Shown piece by piece: positions 1-9,100 of a stretch of 64,000 nt of DNA. A program made the position numbers and the translations under genes. How positions within the stretch are numbered: the first letter of the stretch is position 1; each line of letters opens with the position of its first letter. The notes below the pieces were generated by a model, which was not told the origin of the DNA, did no database searches, and saw only the letters and a program-made list of their open reading frames with translations. Source of the DNA: Limnohabitans sp. Jir61. Its GTDB lineage: Bacteria > Pseudomonadota > Gammaproteobacteria > Burkholderiales > Burkholderiaceae_C. Where the stretch lies: positions 372,001 to 436,000 of the forward strand of contig NZ_NESD01000002.1 in assembly GCF_003063545.1 (NCBI RefSeq). Direction: 5' to 3'.

Positions 1-2
1 TA

Positions 3-629
3 GCCAAAAGCACCCATGAGCATCTCTTGCTCATAGAAGATGATGAGCTATTCAACCATTCATTGACTCTGATCGACGACTTGGTTCAACAACTCAGTGG
101 CACTGACTGGGACATGCTTTACCTAGACGCCACCATTGTGGAACCCGAGGACCAGCTTCACATTGCCAGAGCATGCAAGGCCCAATTTCTTGCTGGCAAA
201 AAACCAACTCCGTTGAAACTCTCGTTGAGCGCGACCGTCTATGGAACACACGCTTACATCATCAATCAAAACAGCTTATCCAAAATTTCGAAAATTCTTA
301 TGAAGAATGCGAAATCGGGCATTGCTATTGACAACGTGCTTTGCGCTGGCATCCAAGAAGGCTTGATCAGTGCCTACATCAGTGTTCCATTTCTTTGTGC
401 ACCTGGTGAGGAATCAAACAACAGTCAAATCAATGCTGGTGAACATGCATTTGCAAAAGGCTGGTTTGGTTTCAGAGAAGTCGCAACACTTGAGTTTATG
501 AACTCAAACGAGGATCGGTACCTCAAAGCCTTAGAAAAAGCGACTCAAGAAACCATCCTTCAAAAAATCAATTTGACTGCATTAGAGAAATTTTCTCCGT
601 ATGTCGGAAAAATTCAAAAGCTTTCCTAA
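3..629 (+). CDS. GT25-family glycosyltransferase, 5'-truncated by window edge
   Basis: Partial gene: the reading frame is open to the left edge (frame from base 3), so the real start lies outside the window; the in-frame TTG at 27 falls inside the conserved core and is not a credible start. The visible part contains an LLIEDDELF segment, the acidic motif that LPS-type GT25 glycosyltransferases carry near the sugar-nucleotide site, then a stretch like GTHAYIINQNS, matching the STAAYIVNKKS stretch of the second GT25 gene at 1722. It would transfer a sugar to a glycan or protein acceptor in the cytoplasm; the substrate is not deducible. It heads a plus-strand run of glycosyltransferase genes, 9 bases before the next. 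Family call is good; exact activity unknown. Confidence 0.8.
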   Translation, partial: AKSTHEHLLLIEDDELFNHSLTLIDDLVQQLSGTDWDMLYLDATIVEPEDQLHIARACKAQFLAGKKPTPLKLSLSATVYGTHAYIINQNSLSKISKILMKNAKSGIAIDNVLCAGIQEGLISAYISVPFLCAPGEESNNSQINAGEHAFAKGWFGFREVATLEFMNSNEDRYLKALEKATQETILQKINLTALEKFSPYVGKIQKLS

Positions 630-638
630 GGCATTGAA

Positions 639-1709
639 ATGACTCCCAACACCATCATTGACAACATGAAAGTCAGAATTGCAAACGTCTGCGAAAGTAA
701 AACGGTTTGCTACATTCTTTACTCAGAAATAGAAACACCAAACGACACCAGCAAGTGGAACAGTGATTACTTTTTTGACCTAGAGCATCATTTCTCTCAG
801 GCCAACTGGACACCCGTGACGTATAGCGCCTCATTTGAGCTCCCATGCCTATACATTGTTGAAACACATGGGGCTGACATTTCTAACTTACTATGGGAAT
901 TGCGAGCGAAGGCAAATAGCAACTCGGTCATTTCGCTCTGGCACTTTGACAACCATATTGCATATTTCAATAATTACAAATCAGCCATTTCATGTGATTT
1001 GAATTTTTTAACGCACAACATTGGCGTACCCGGCTATCTGACAAATCCATACTCAGCTGTCGCATCTCACATTCCTCCATGTACGCTGCAGTTCAGTAAA
1101 AATATGATTGTTGAAGAGCGTTACAAACGCAATTCAACCTCGCGCGTCAATAAAGCATTGTTCAATTATTTTGACTATCCTGAGTCACCCCGAGCAAGCA
1201 TCATCAAAAATTTAGAGGCTTCCATCAGCGATGTTGCTGAATTCTTCATCACTTCCACATCCAATCGCGGGCGCTATTGGGATAAGTCAATCGCTGAACG
1301 ATATGACGAATGGGCAAATCACAAGTGCACAGTCATTTTGCCTTTGGTCGAGGATTTATCTACACGTGTCTTTGATGCATTAGCCACCGGTCTAATTCCC
1401 ATCATCCCCGAAAACATTCGGGATTTAGAGTCTGCCATTTCAGTCGAAGACCAACAACGACTCGGCATTGTGCGAATCAAAGATCTAAGTCCAGAGCATG
1501 TCAGAGCTGGTATTGCAACAGCCATCTCCAACTTTGACCAAATGGGCGATGAGGGCATCACAGCCCGAACCGACTTCGTCATCAATACTGCTTTGATTAC
1601 GCACCGGGTCCACGCAATGGTCTTAGAACTCGAAAAAATTCAAGCCGGCGAAAAGCAATTCGTATTTGGTCGCGGCAATAACGGCATCGGCATTTATCTG
1701 ACCGCTTAA
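639..1709 (+). CDS. Glycosyltransferase-like protein (CgeB/GT1-like C-terminus)
   Basis: 356 residues, ATG start 9 bases after the previous stop, so probably cotranscribed. The C-terminal third holds a segment like LSTRVFDALATGLIPIIPENI (about residues 240-260; key residues R, F, D, A, G and P), which resembles the donor-binding region of GT-B enzymes of the CgeB/GT1 kind (R-x-F-[DE]-A-L-A-x-G). The N-terminal half is not recognised. No signal peptide or membrane segment is evident, which fits a cytoplasmic enzyme. Context (GT25 genes on both sides) supports a role in building the same glycan. It could instead be a non-catalytic glycan-cluster protein; I am moderately sure of the fold and not of the substrate. 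Confidence 0.55.
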   Translation: MTPNTIIDNMKVRIANVCESKTVCYILYSEIETPNDTSKWNSDYFFDLEHHFSQANWTPVTYSASFELPCLYIVETHGADISNLLWELRAKANSNSVISLWHFDNHIAYFNNYKSAISCDLNFLTHNIGVPGYLTNPYSAVASHIPPCTLQFSKNMIVEERYKRNSTSRVNKALFNYFDYPESPRASIIKNLEASISDVAEFFITSTSNRGRYWDKSIAERYDEWANHKCTVILPLVEDLSTRVFDALATGLIPIIPENIRDLESAISVEDQQRLGIVRIKDLSPEHVRAGIATAISNFDQMGDEGITARTDFVINTALITHRVHAMVLELEKIQAGEKQFVFGRGNNGIGIYLTA

Positions 1710-1721
1710 TAGTTTGATTAT

Positions 1722-2540
1722 ATGAATTGTCACTACATCAATCTAAGCTTTGAACATGAGAAACGGCATCTGATCGAAGCCAATTTTCATCAATTCAATT
1801 CCAAAAAATGGGTTTTAAACCGGTTTGAAGCCATTGATAAAAATTTTGTTCAAACGAACCAAGTCAAAGGCCAAATATCGGATGGCGCCAAGGGTTGCTT
1901 TCTGAGTCACCGCGCCTTGATGAACCAGCACATACAGAGCGACAGCCACCTTTATATCGTTGAAGATGATGTTGTGTTTTGTAACAAGACACAACACCTA
2001 GTCGAAAAAGTCACTTCACTCGACAGCATGGATTGGGACATGTTGTACACAGATGTCTGTATTCCGCAAGCCTCGCAAATGATGACGCTGTATCAGCTGA
2101 AGCAAGAATGCACCAAGGAAGACCAATTACGTGTGCTTGATCTTGCGCAAATGAATTTCGCAAGCACAGCTGCCTACATTGTGAATAAGAAATCTATCGC
2201 CAAAGTAGCGGCCCTACTCAACGCACCAGATGAACTGAACATCCCCATTGATCTTTACTACCGAAGCCTCGTGCATTCCGGCGAGTTAAAAGCCTTTGTC
2301 ACCTTTCCTTTTTTAACTTCTCTATCATCACGATCTGAAGATTCAAACATTCAAACGGCACAACATGCCTACACAGAATTAGTTTGGCATACATTTCGAA
2401 AATTAATATGGATAAATGGCAATGAAAATGATATCAATGACGAATTAACTCGGATAAAAAATGGAACATTCGCAAATCATCAAAAAGCAATGAGCACGAT
2501 TATTGCTGGTTTTTATTCAAATGATTATTTATCGAAATGA
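1722..2540 (+). CDS. GT25-family glycosyltransferase
   Basis: 272 residues. The protein opens with the GT25 signature CHYINLSFEHEKR (family form: [IV]NLxxxxxR), followed by KGCFLSHRALM (about residues 57-67) and LYIVEDDVVF (about 77-86), the three hallmark blocks of LPS-biosynthesis glycosyltransferases in cytoplasmic glycan assembly. It is a full-length relative of the truncated gene at the left edge, suggesting duplication. The stop overlaps the next start (ATGA at 2537-2540), implying translational coupling. Base composition becomes markedly AT-rich toward the 3' end, as in the genes that follow. Acceptor unknown; flagellin or the giant repeat protein encoded convergently are candidates only by proximity. 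Confidence 0.85.
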   Translation: MNCHYINLSFEHEKRHLIEANFHQFNSKKWVLNRFEAIDKNFVQTNQVKGQISDGAKGCFLSHRALMNQHIQSDSHLYIVEDDVVFCNKTQHLVEKVTSLDSMDWDMLYTDVCIPQASQMMTLYQLKQECTKEDQLRVLDLAQMNFASTAAYIVNKKSIAKVAALLNAPDELNIPIDLYYRSLVHSGELKAFVTFPFLTSLSSRSEDSNIQTAQHAYTELVWHTFRKLIWINGNENDINDELTRIKNGTFANHQKAMSTIIAGFYSNDYLSK

Positions 2541-3046
2541 AAACTCAAATGTTAACTTATATCATTACAAACCATGATCGATCAGCACGGGCGGTTGCGG
2601 AACTAACGAGAGATTCTGCATACTATTGCAATGGCTATAAACCTGAAATAATTGACCCGATAAACATTAGCCAAGCCCAATTCGTTTTCGAAAATTTAAA
2701 TATTAAATTAAATAAAGAAACGCCTTCTATTACCCAGAATGAAATTCTTAGATTCGTTTCCCATTTTTCACTTTGGGAACGCTGCGTAGCAATAAATCAA
2801 AATATAATAATTACTGAGCAAGATGCTTTTTTTACTCATGACTGGGAAGAAATAGAATTTAATGGAATTTTAAAATTAAATTTTGGATCTTATTTACTTG
2901 GCTATGTAATAAAGCCGAGTATGGCAGAAAAATTAATTCTTCATACACTCGAGCATGGATGCTGCGATGTTGCAAACTTTGTAGCAAATGCCCCCATACA
3001 TAACGAGAAAAAAATCCACCCATTACTTTCTAAACAAAACATTTAA
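2537..3046 (+). CDS. Small GT25-like glycosyltransferase
   Basis: 169 residues, start codon overlapping the preceding GT25 gene by ATGA. The middle contains FVSHFSLWERC and IIITEQDAFF, which line up with the FLSHRALM and IVEDDVVF blocks of the upstream GT25 protein, but the acidic motif is E-Q-D rather than E-D-D and the protein is about 100 residues shorter. It lacks the usual N-terminal NLxxxxxR block in canonical form. It may be a reduced, specialised or degenerate GT25 enzyme. Very AT-rich coding sequence (AAA, AAT and ATA codons frequent), unlike the flagellar genes. Catalytic competence is uncertain. Confidence 0.6.
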   Translation: MKTQMLTYIITNHDRSARAVAELTRDSAYYCNGYKPEIIDPINISQAQFVFENLNIKLNKETPSITQNEILRFVSHFSLWERCVAINQNIIITEQDAFFTHDWEEIEFNGILKLNFGSYLLGYVIKPSMAEKLILHTLEHGCCDVANFVANAPIHNEKKIHPLLSKQNI

Positions 3047-3051
3047 AATAT

Positions 3052-3729
3052 ATGAAAAAAACAATTCATATTGTGTGGGTAGGAGATGAGTCAATAAGGC
3101 CTGATGCTTATATAAACAGTTGGGTAGATTTAAATCCAACATGGGAAATTAAAGTTTGGGGTAACCATGAACTTGAGAACTACGAGTGGCGACTTAAATC
3201 TCAACTCATGCACCGTTGGCATACGATGAAAGAAATGAATGGCGTAGCAGATATTATGCGATGGGAAATCATTCATAACGAAGGCGGTTTTGGTATTGAT
3301 GCAGATGGTCCATGCATCAGACCACTAGAAGACTGGTTATTTGAAGGCACAAAGATGGCTGCATGCTACGAATCAGAATATGCATTACCAGGCCGCATAG
3401 CATCTGGATACTTATATTGCATGCCTAAAAATGAAATTGTAAATACTATTATTGAACGTATAGCAAAAAATAATCGTATGGAAAATTTTCCAGCTTGGAG
3501 GGCGCTTGCAACAATGCAAATTACATATGAGTACCACAAACGCAGGCCCGTTGATCCAGAATTTCGAATTTGGCCTAGTCACTACTTTATTCCACAACAT
3601 CGATGGGCACCGCAATACCAAGGACTTGGACCTGTTTTCTCAAAGCAAATGTTTATGAGTACTCATGGAACATACAAGCAAACAGTAAATTATGATTCGA
3701 CACAAGACGAATACAATTTCAAAAAGTGA
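3052..3729 (+). CDS. GT32/DXD sugar-binding family glycosyltransferase
   Basis: 225 residues, 5 bases after the previous stop. It begins with TIHIVWVGD (family start: IPKxIHxxW) and contains VADIMRWEIIHNEGGFGIDADG (about residues 65-86, here broken by the text: A-D-I-x-R then G-G-F-G-I-D-A-D), the conserved block of Gly_transf_sug / OCH1-like enzymes whose DXD aspartates bind the metal and nucleotide sugar. Length fits a single catalytic domain. Acts on a cytoplasmic glycan or protein acceptor. Its neighbour at 3741 has a homologous domain, so the two probably add successive sugars. Strongly AT-rich, suggesting acquisition from another source. Confidence 0.8.
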   Translation: MKKTIHIVWVGDESIRPDAYINSWVDLNPTWEIKVWGNHELENYEWRLKSQLMHRWHTMKEMNGVADIMRWEIIHNEGGFGIDADGPCIRPLEDWLFEGTKMAACYESEYALPGRIASGYLYCMPKNEIVNTIIERIAKNNRMENFPAWRALATMQITYEYHKRRPVDPEFRIWPSHYFIPQHRWAPQYQGLGPVFSKQMFMSTHGTYKQTVNYDSTQDEYNFKK

Positions 3730-3740
3730 AATAAAATAAA

Positions 3741-5096
3741 ATGAAAAATGTAATCTTTCATCGCATTTGGTTTGGCAATAATGATATTCCAGATAATTAT
3801 GAAAATTTCTGGTTATCGTGGCAAAGACAATTCCCCCAATGCGAATTTCGCACGTGGACTGATTCTGATATCAGCGAACTAAACTTTTCTAAAGCAAAAA
3901 TTCATGAGATGAATTCGCTTGCCGGAAAAGCAGACATTGCTCGTTATGAAATATTGTATAAATATGGCGGCATATTTTTAGATTGTGACATGATGCCGCT
4001 CGAATGGTTTGACGTTAGTGATCTTTCACGTGAACTAGTAGTTTGCAACGAAGATGAAAATACCAATTACTGCTCCATTGGATTTATAGCTGCACCTAAA
4101 TTACATCCAATTTTTATTGAAATGATTGAGCATATAAATACCATCCAGCTCAATATGAAAGAACCTAACTTCGAAACAGGTCCATGGTTATTTGGTGAAT
4201 TTCTAAAGAAGCATAAGCACATCAGGAAAAATACAGCGACATTTTATCCGTATTCATACAATGAGCCTTCATCCAAATTAACCAATTTGGATTTGTCAAA
4301 CACTTGGGGAGTGCATACTTGGGGTAGCTCTTGGGTAAGCACAGATAAAATTACTGAAAAAGCTCATGAGTTAATTAAACGTGGTGACATTGAAGATGCC
4401 TTATCCATGCTAGAAATTGTAAACACGGATAACAAGAAGTTGATTATTGAAAAAATTGAAGATATTAAAAAATTAAGAAAAGATTTTTTAAGCTATCAGC
4501 AAAAATGGGGAAATTCGCACCTTCTAGAAACAGCAAACTTACTTCCTTTTGACTTAATTAAATTAATATTTTATTTTTTGCAAAAAAAGTCAAATCCAAC
4601 AATATGGCAAATAGGCGCCGCCGATGGAATACTCGTCGATCCGATTCGTCCAGCATTAATAAACTTCGATCCTATTTGCACGCTTCTTGAACCGAATCCT
4701 TATCTATTCGAGAAGCTCAAGGAGTCATACAAAAACAATAAAAACTGTACTCTCCTAAATAAATCATTTGGTGTTGAAGATTCAACATTAAAAATGAACT
4801 GCATCAATCCTTCGAAAGTTGAAGCACTCGGTTTACCAAACTGGGTTAATGGTATATCTTCAGCGTTTGACAATAAGAATGCCATTGGCGGAAAAACAAT
4901 AACACATGAATTAAAAGAAAAAATAAATCAATGCATCGAAATAATAGAAACTGAAACAATCAATATTTCGAAGCTATTAGAAATAAACAACTACACAGGT
5001 CCAAATATACTTGTAATTGATGCTGAAGGAATGGATTTTACAATTATAAACAAGTTTTTTGGATTCGAAAATATTACCAGACATAATCCATTTTGA
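3741..5096 (+). CDS. GT32 glycosyltransferase fused to FkbM-type methyltransferase, frameshifted near its end
   Basis: 451 residues as read. Residues 1-210 are a GT32 domain (FHRIWFGN start; KADIARYEILYKYGG then FLDCDM, with the DXD pair). After a helical linker, residues about 275-440 are an FkbM-type SAM methyltransferase: WQIGAADG (SAM loop), LLEPNPYLFEKL, and ILVIDAEGMDF (FkbM form: IDxEG). The frame then ends early in ITRHNPF. The missing FkbM end, PDIIHFE..., is present in the +1 frame from 5062. One extra T in the T6 run at 5055-5060 accounts for this exactly: with five T the frames join as KFLDSKILPDIIHFE. So the methyltransferase domain is truncated in this sequence. Real mutation, phase-variable tract and sequencing error are all possible. 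Confidence 0.75.
   Translation: MKNVIFHRIWFGNNDIPDNYENFWLSWQRQFPQCEFRTWTDSDISELNFSKAKIHEMNSLAGKADIARYEILYKYGGIFLDCDMMPLEWFDVSDLSRELVVCNEDENTNYCSIGFIAAPKLHPIFIEMIEHINTIQLNMKEPNFETGPWLFGEFLKKHKHIRKNTATFYPYSYNEPSSKLTNLDLSNTWGVHTWGSSWVSTDKITEKAHELIKRGDIEDALSMLEIVNTDNKKLIIEKIEDIKKLRKDFLSYQQKWGNSHLLETANLLPFDLIKLIFYFLQKKSNPTIWQIGAADGILVDPIRPALINFDPICTLLEPNPYLFEKLKESYKNNKNCTLLNKSFGVEDSTLKMNCINPSKVEALGLPNWVNGISSAFDNKNAIGGKTITHELKEKINQCIEIIETETINISKLLEINNYTGPNILVIDAEGMDFTIINKFFGFENITRHNPF
5055..5060 (+). other. T6 homopolymer at the FkbM frameshift
   Basis: Six consecutive T follow the AAG codon at 5052-5054. With six the frame runs into a stop at 5094-5096; with five it continues to 5298 through a normal FkbM C-terminus. 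The tract is short for classical phase variation, but it is the exact point where the two frames must be joined. Confidence 0.7.
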
Positions 5097-5298
5097 AATT
5101 CAATGTTTAGAAGAATACGAAATTCAACAATTATTTGAAGCTCTGGAAAAAAATGATTACCTGTTGATTCCAAAAGGAAATGATTACACAGCATGCAACA
5201 AATCATTGTTCATTGAGTATGCAAAAAATTTATTTATTATGAATGGCATACCAACAATATACAAAAATTTTATCGACGAAATAACACCTAGGATATAA
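5062..5298 (+). pseudogene. Out-of-frame C-terminus of the FkbM methyltransferase domain
   Basis: Reading in the +1 frame relative to the gene at 3741 gives DSKILPDIIHFE followed by a leucine-rich helix, a LLIPKGNDYTAC-like strand and the end TPRI. This is the usual last third of FkbM proteins (the PDxIxFE block follows the IDxEG block). There is no independent ribosome binding site, only a TTG at 5059 inside the T run, so it is not a separate gene. If the T tract loses one base the whole reading frame is 3741-5298. Confidence 0.75.
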
Positions 5299-5383
5299 AA
5301 CTGAATTTTATTTTCCTATTGATGTCAAGTTTAGATAAAATTTACCCCCTCCACCCACAATTCACTCAGCGCAAAGGATACCT

Positions 5384-5977
5384 ATGTCTTACTCAGGATT
5401 GACACCAGTTACAAACGAAAATAGCCCTCATTTAGGAGGCAACATAACCGATGGTGACCCATTTACCCACGCGCCCTCAGTATGGGATTATTTGATAAAA
5501 CGTTTTGCTATTAACTCTGTACTAGATTTGGGATCTGGCAGAGGGTATTCATCTCAGTACTTCCACAAAGCTGGTCTTAAGGTATTGGCAGTTGATGGAA
5601 TGCTAGACAACTGTTTAAATGCAATCTACCCTACAGTCCAAATTGACTTGACCAAATCTAAGGTAGTTGCCCGCGTCGACTTAGTGCACTGTCAAGAAGT
5701 TGTGGAACACATTGAAGCTGAATTTTTAGATAATCTTTTATCGTCATTAACTTGTGGACGGATTATTGTGATGACTAATGCACTTCCAGGGCAAGGTGGT
5801 CATCATCATGTCAATGAGCAACCTACTGAATATTGGATTGAAAATCTCAAAAAATACAATTGTGAAGTCTTGGTTGAAGACTCCAACAGAATCCGCAAGC
5901 TTGCACAGCAAGATGGTGCCACTTACCTCGCACAAACTGGCCTAGTACTCGCGAATAAGGGACTTATGAAAGCGTAA
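5384..5977 (+). CDS. Class I SAM-dependent methyltransferase
   Basis: 197 residues, ATG preceded by AAAGGA at a good distance. VLDLGSGRGYSSQYF (about residues 45-59) is the glycine-rich SAM-binding loop, followed by VLAVDGM with the acidic residue for the ribose, and VHCQEVVEHIE, a typical motif-IV region of small-molecule or sugar methyltransferases. Cytoplasmic. It is the last gene of the glycan cluster, 85 bases after the FkbM remnant, and is followed by a strong intrinsic terminator at 6005. It probably methylates a glycan or its precursor, but the substrate cannot be told from the sequence. Confidence 0.8.
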   Translation: MSYSGLTPVTNENSPHLGGNITDGDPFTHAPSVWDYLIKRFAINSVLDLGSGRGYSSQYFHKAGLKVLAVDGMLDNCLNAIYPTVQIDLTKSKVVARVDLVHCQEVVEHIEAEFLDNLLSSLTCGRIIVMTNALPGQGGHHHVNEQPTEYWIENLKKYNCEVLVEDSNRIRKLAQQDGATYLAQTGLVLANKGLMKA

Positions 5978-6004
5978 TCTGATAAATAAGTTAATAATTT
6001 CACC

Positions 6005-6037
6005 TAAAAAAAGCCAGGTTTTACCTGGCTTTTTTTT
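6005..6037 (+). terminator. Intrinsic terminator of the glycan cluster
   Basis: GCCAGGT and ACCTGGC form a stem flanked by A-run and T-run, the T-run following on the plus strand, 28 bases after the methyltransferase stop. Confidence 0.9.
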
Positions 6038-6063
6038 AGATTTGTATGAAATTTAAATAATTC

Positions 6064-6090
6064 CCCTAGGTGTACACCGCACACCTAGGG
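6064..6090. terminator. Perfect 10-bp hairpin between convergent genes
   Basis: CCCTAGGTGT and ACACCTAGGG form a perfect stem with a 7-base loop, 15 bases beyond the stop of the giant repeat gene. A T-rich stretch follows only on the plus strand (TTTTATTTT), so as a terminator for the minus-strand gene it would lack a clean U-tract; it may act as a 3' stabilising stem for the giant mRNA or as a second barrier for the plus strand. Confidence 0.6.
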
Positions 6091-6104
6091 TTTTATTTTC
6101 TAAA

Positions 6105-9100
6105 TCAACTACGACTAATCAACCCGTAGATCTGACCTGCAGTCAACGAACCAATTTGGGTCGTAGTCAGCGCACCAACCTGTGTACTGCTCAACGCAGT
6201 CAATTGCGTTGTCGTCAAATGACTGACCTGATCAGTTGTCAAGGTTGGGACTTGCGTCACTGTCAATGCCTTGACTTGAGCTGTCGTCAAAGTTTGGAGC
6301 TTCGCAGTATCAATTGCTGTCACTTGGTCCGTTGTCAAACCAGCCACTACTGATGTGCTCAAAGCTCGCAACTGAACCGTGTCTAGCGCCTGAACCTCAT
6401 CAGTTGTGAAGGTTTGCACATCCTCAGCAGCCAAGACTTTAATCTGTGCTGTCGTCAATGAAGGCAACTGTGCAGTCGTCAAAGCCTCAATCTGAGTTGC
6501 TGTCATAGCCACCACATTGGCTGTAGACAATTTCACAACTTGATCAGTGCTCAGTGCAGCAACTTGATCCGTGGTCAACGCATTTGCAGCAATTGTTGTC
6601 AAGTCGGCGATTTGGCTGGTTGTCAAGGCTTGGATCTGGCCGGTCGTCAAAACAGCAGTCAATCCAGCTGTCAATGCCTTAATTTGTGTCAATGCACTCA
6701 CATTGGCATCGATGGCAATCAATTGATCGTCATGCAAGGCTTTCACCATTGCAAATGTCAAGGCTGAAACCTGTGCTGTGTTCAAGGCGGCAAAGCTGTC
6801 GGTCGACATGCCCACCACATCTTCAACATCCAAGGCAGAGACTTGCTCAGAACGAAGACCTTGAACTTGCGTTGTTGTCAACACAGTCACTTCAGCCGAT
6901 GTCAATGCGCGAACCTGTGCAGTGGTCATGGCATTCAACGAATCTGTGTTCAAGTTTGAGATTTGATCCGTAGACAAGCTTGACACCACAGCATTCGACA
7001 GATATTGGACTTGATCAGTTGTCAAATTATTCAACTGATCTGTGCTCAACGATGCCACTGTGTTGTTGGTCAACGTAGCAATTTGTGACGTTGTCAATGC
7101 TTGGAGCTGAGTAGAACTCAGAGAACGCACAGCCGTTGTTGTCAATGCTTGGATCTGTGACGAAGTCAGGGCTTTGACTTGATCTTCAATCAAGGCACCC
7201 ACTTCATCTGTTGTCAGAACGTTGATCTGATTCACAGACAGTGAATGGATTTGAGTTGTGCTCAAGCCAGCAAACGTATCTGTATTCAGCGCAGCGATTG
7301 CAGCACCTGAAATTGAGCTCACTTGATCAGAAGACAAGGAATTCAAGTTGTCCACGCCCAACGCATTGACTTGATCTGCCGTCAAAACGCTTACGTTCGA
7401 CGTAGTCAGTACATGCAATTGTTCTGTGGTGAGTTGTTCCACTTGAACTGTTTTCAATGCAGAGACCAAATCAGCACGTAGCGCCTTCACTTGAGAGGTG
7501 TTCAGCACATGGATTTGCCCCGTGGTCAATCCAACAATTTGATCGGACGACAACGCGCCCACTTGATCTGTCGTCACAGCTTGGATTTGAGTCAAAGTAT
7601 CCAAGGCCTGCAACTGCGCTGTGTTCAATGTCACAACACTGTCCGTTGTCAACGACTGAATTTGATTGACTGTCAACACCGCCACTTGTGCCGTAGTCAA
7701 CGATTCAACTTGTGTTGTGAGCAGCGCCTGCACATCATCTGTGCTCATCGCCTGGACGTTGGTTGTTGTCAAGTTCGTCACCTGGTCAGCCGTCAGAGCC
7801 GTCACTTGTGATGTTGTCAGCGCTTGGAATTGATCCGAGCTCAGTTGATTCACACTGTCCGTGCTGAGCACCGCAATGTCTTGTGTCTCAATCGAGCGGA
7901 CTTGAGCTGTGCTCAAGGCACCCAATTGGCCCGCAGTCAACACACTGACCTGAGCTGTACTCAAGTCACGAATCAAACCATTCGTCAACGCATGCACTTG
8001 ATCTGTCGTCAAGTTAGACACTTGATCCGTACTCAGCGCATTCAGCTGTGTGCTGCTCAAACCAGCCACCACAGATGTCGTCAAAGCATCCACTTGCGAA
8101 GTAGACATGGCGCCAATTTGTGATGTTGTCAAGGCTGTGGCTTGAGCGGCACTCAGCGTTGCCACATCCACAGTTTCCATGTTGCTGACTTGATCTGTCG
8201 TCAAACTTCTGACTTGGTCGTACGTCAACACACCCACTTGATCTGTTGACAGAGCAACCACTTGGTCAGTCGTCAAGGATGAGATTTGATCACCACGCAT
8301 TGCAGACAGCTTGGCCGTACTGATCAATGCCACATCGGTCGTCACGAGCGACTGAAGCTGTGCTGATGTCAAGGCACGCAGTTGGTCGGTTGTCAAAGCC
8401 CTGATGTCGTCGTCGTTCATGGCGCTCAACTGAGCGGTGCCAAGTGCGGCCACCTGGTCTGCTTTCAGAACAACAACTTGATTGGTTGAAAGCGCAGTGA
8501 TTTGACCATCAGTCAAAGCGGCAGCTTGTGATGTGTTCAACACAGTCAACTGCGCAGAACTCAACTTGGCAACTGCCGAGGTGTTGATTGCAGCAACTTG
8601 ATCTGTGGTCAAGGCGGAGATTTGACCTGTGCTGAGTTTTTCAACTTTAGCCGTTGACAAGACGGCAACTTGGTCCGTTGTCATCGCTACAAGCTGTGTG
8701 GTGCTCAACTTGGAAACAGCCAATGTCGTCAGTGCATTCACCTGATCTGTGGTCAATGCTGCCACTTGGGATGTGGACAATACTTTGCCTTGCTCAGTCT
8801 TCAACGCGGTGATCACAGCCACATCCAGTGCTTTGACTTGATCGGTGCTGAGCACTTTAATTTGATCGGTAGTCAACGCATTGGTTGTTGCCGTATTCAA
8901 GCCAGCCACTTGTACTGAAGAAAGTGCAGTGACTTGCGTTGTCAACAAACCAGCCACGTTGCTAGTTTTCAGAGCATTCAACTGATCCGTTGTCAGTGTT
9001 GATACTTGTGCTGTTGTGATGGCACGCACCGAGCCCAGAGTCAATGCGCCGACTTGATTGGCCGTCAGGGCAGATAACAGCGCCGTTGTCAACGCAGCCA

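Noticed and set aside
27-629. TTG at 27 as the start of the first gene
   Set aside because: The frame is open further left and the TTG lies within the conserved IEDD block of GT25, so the gene begins outside the window.
5325-5383. FliA promoter before the methyltransferase at 5384
   Set aside because: A TCAAGTTT element is present but no CCGAT-like -10 at the required distance.
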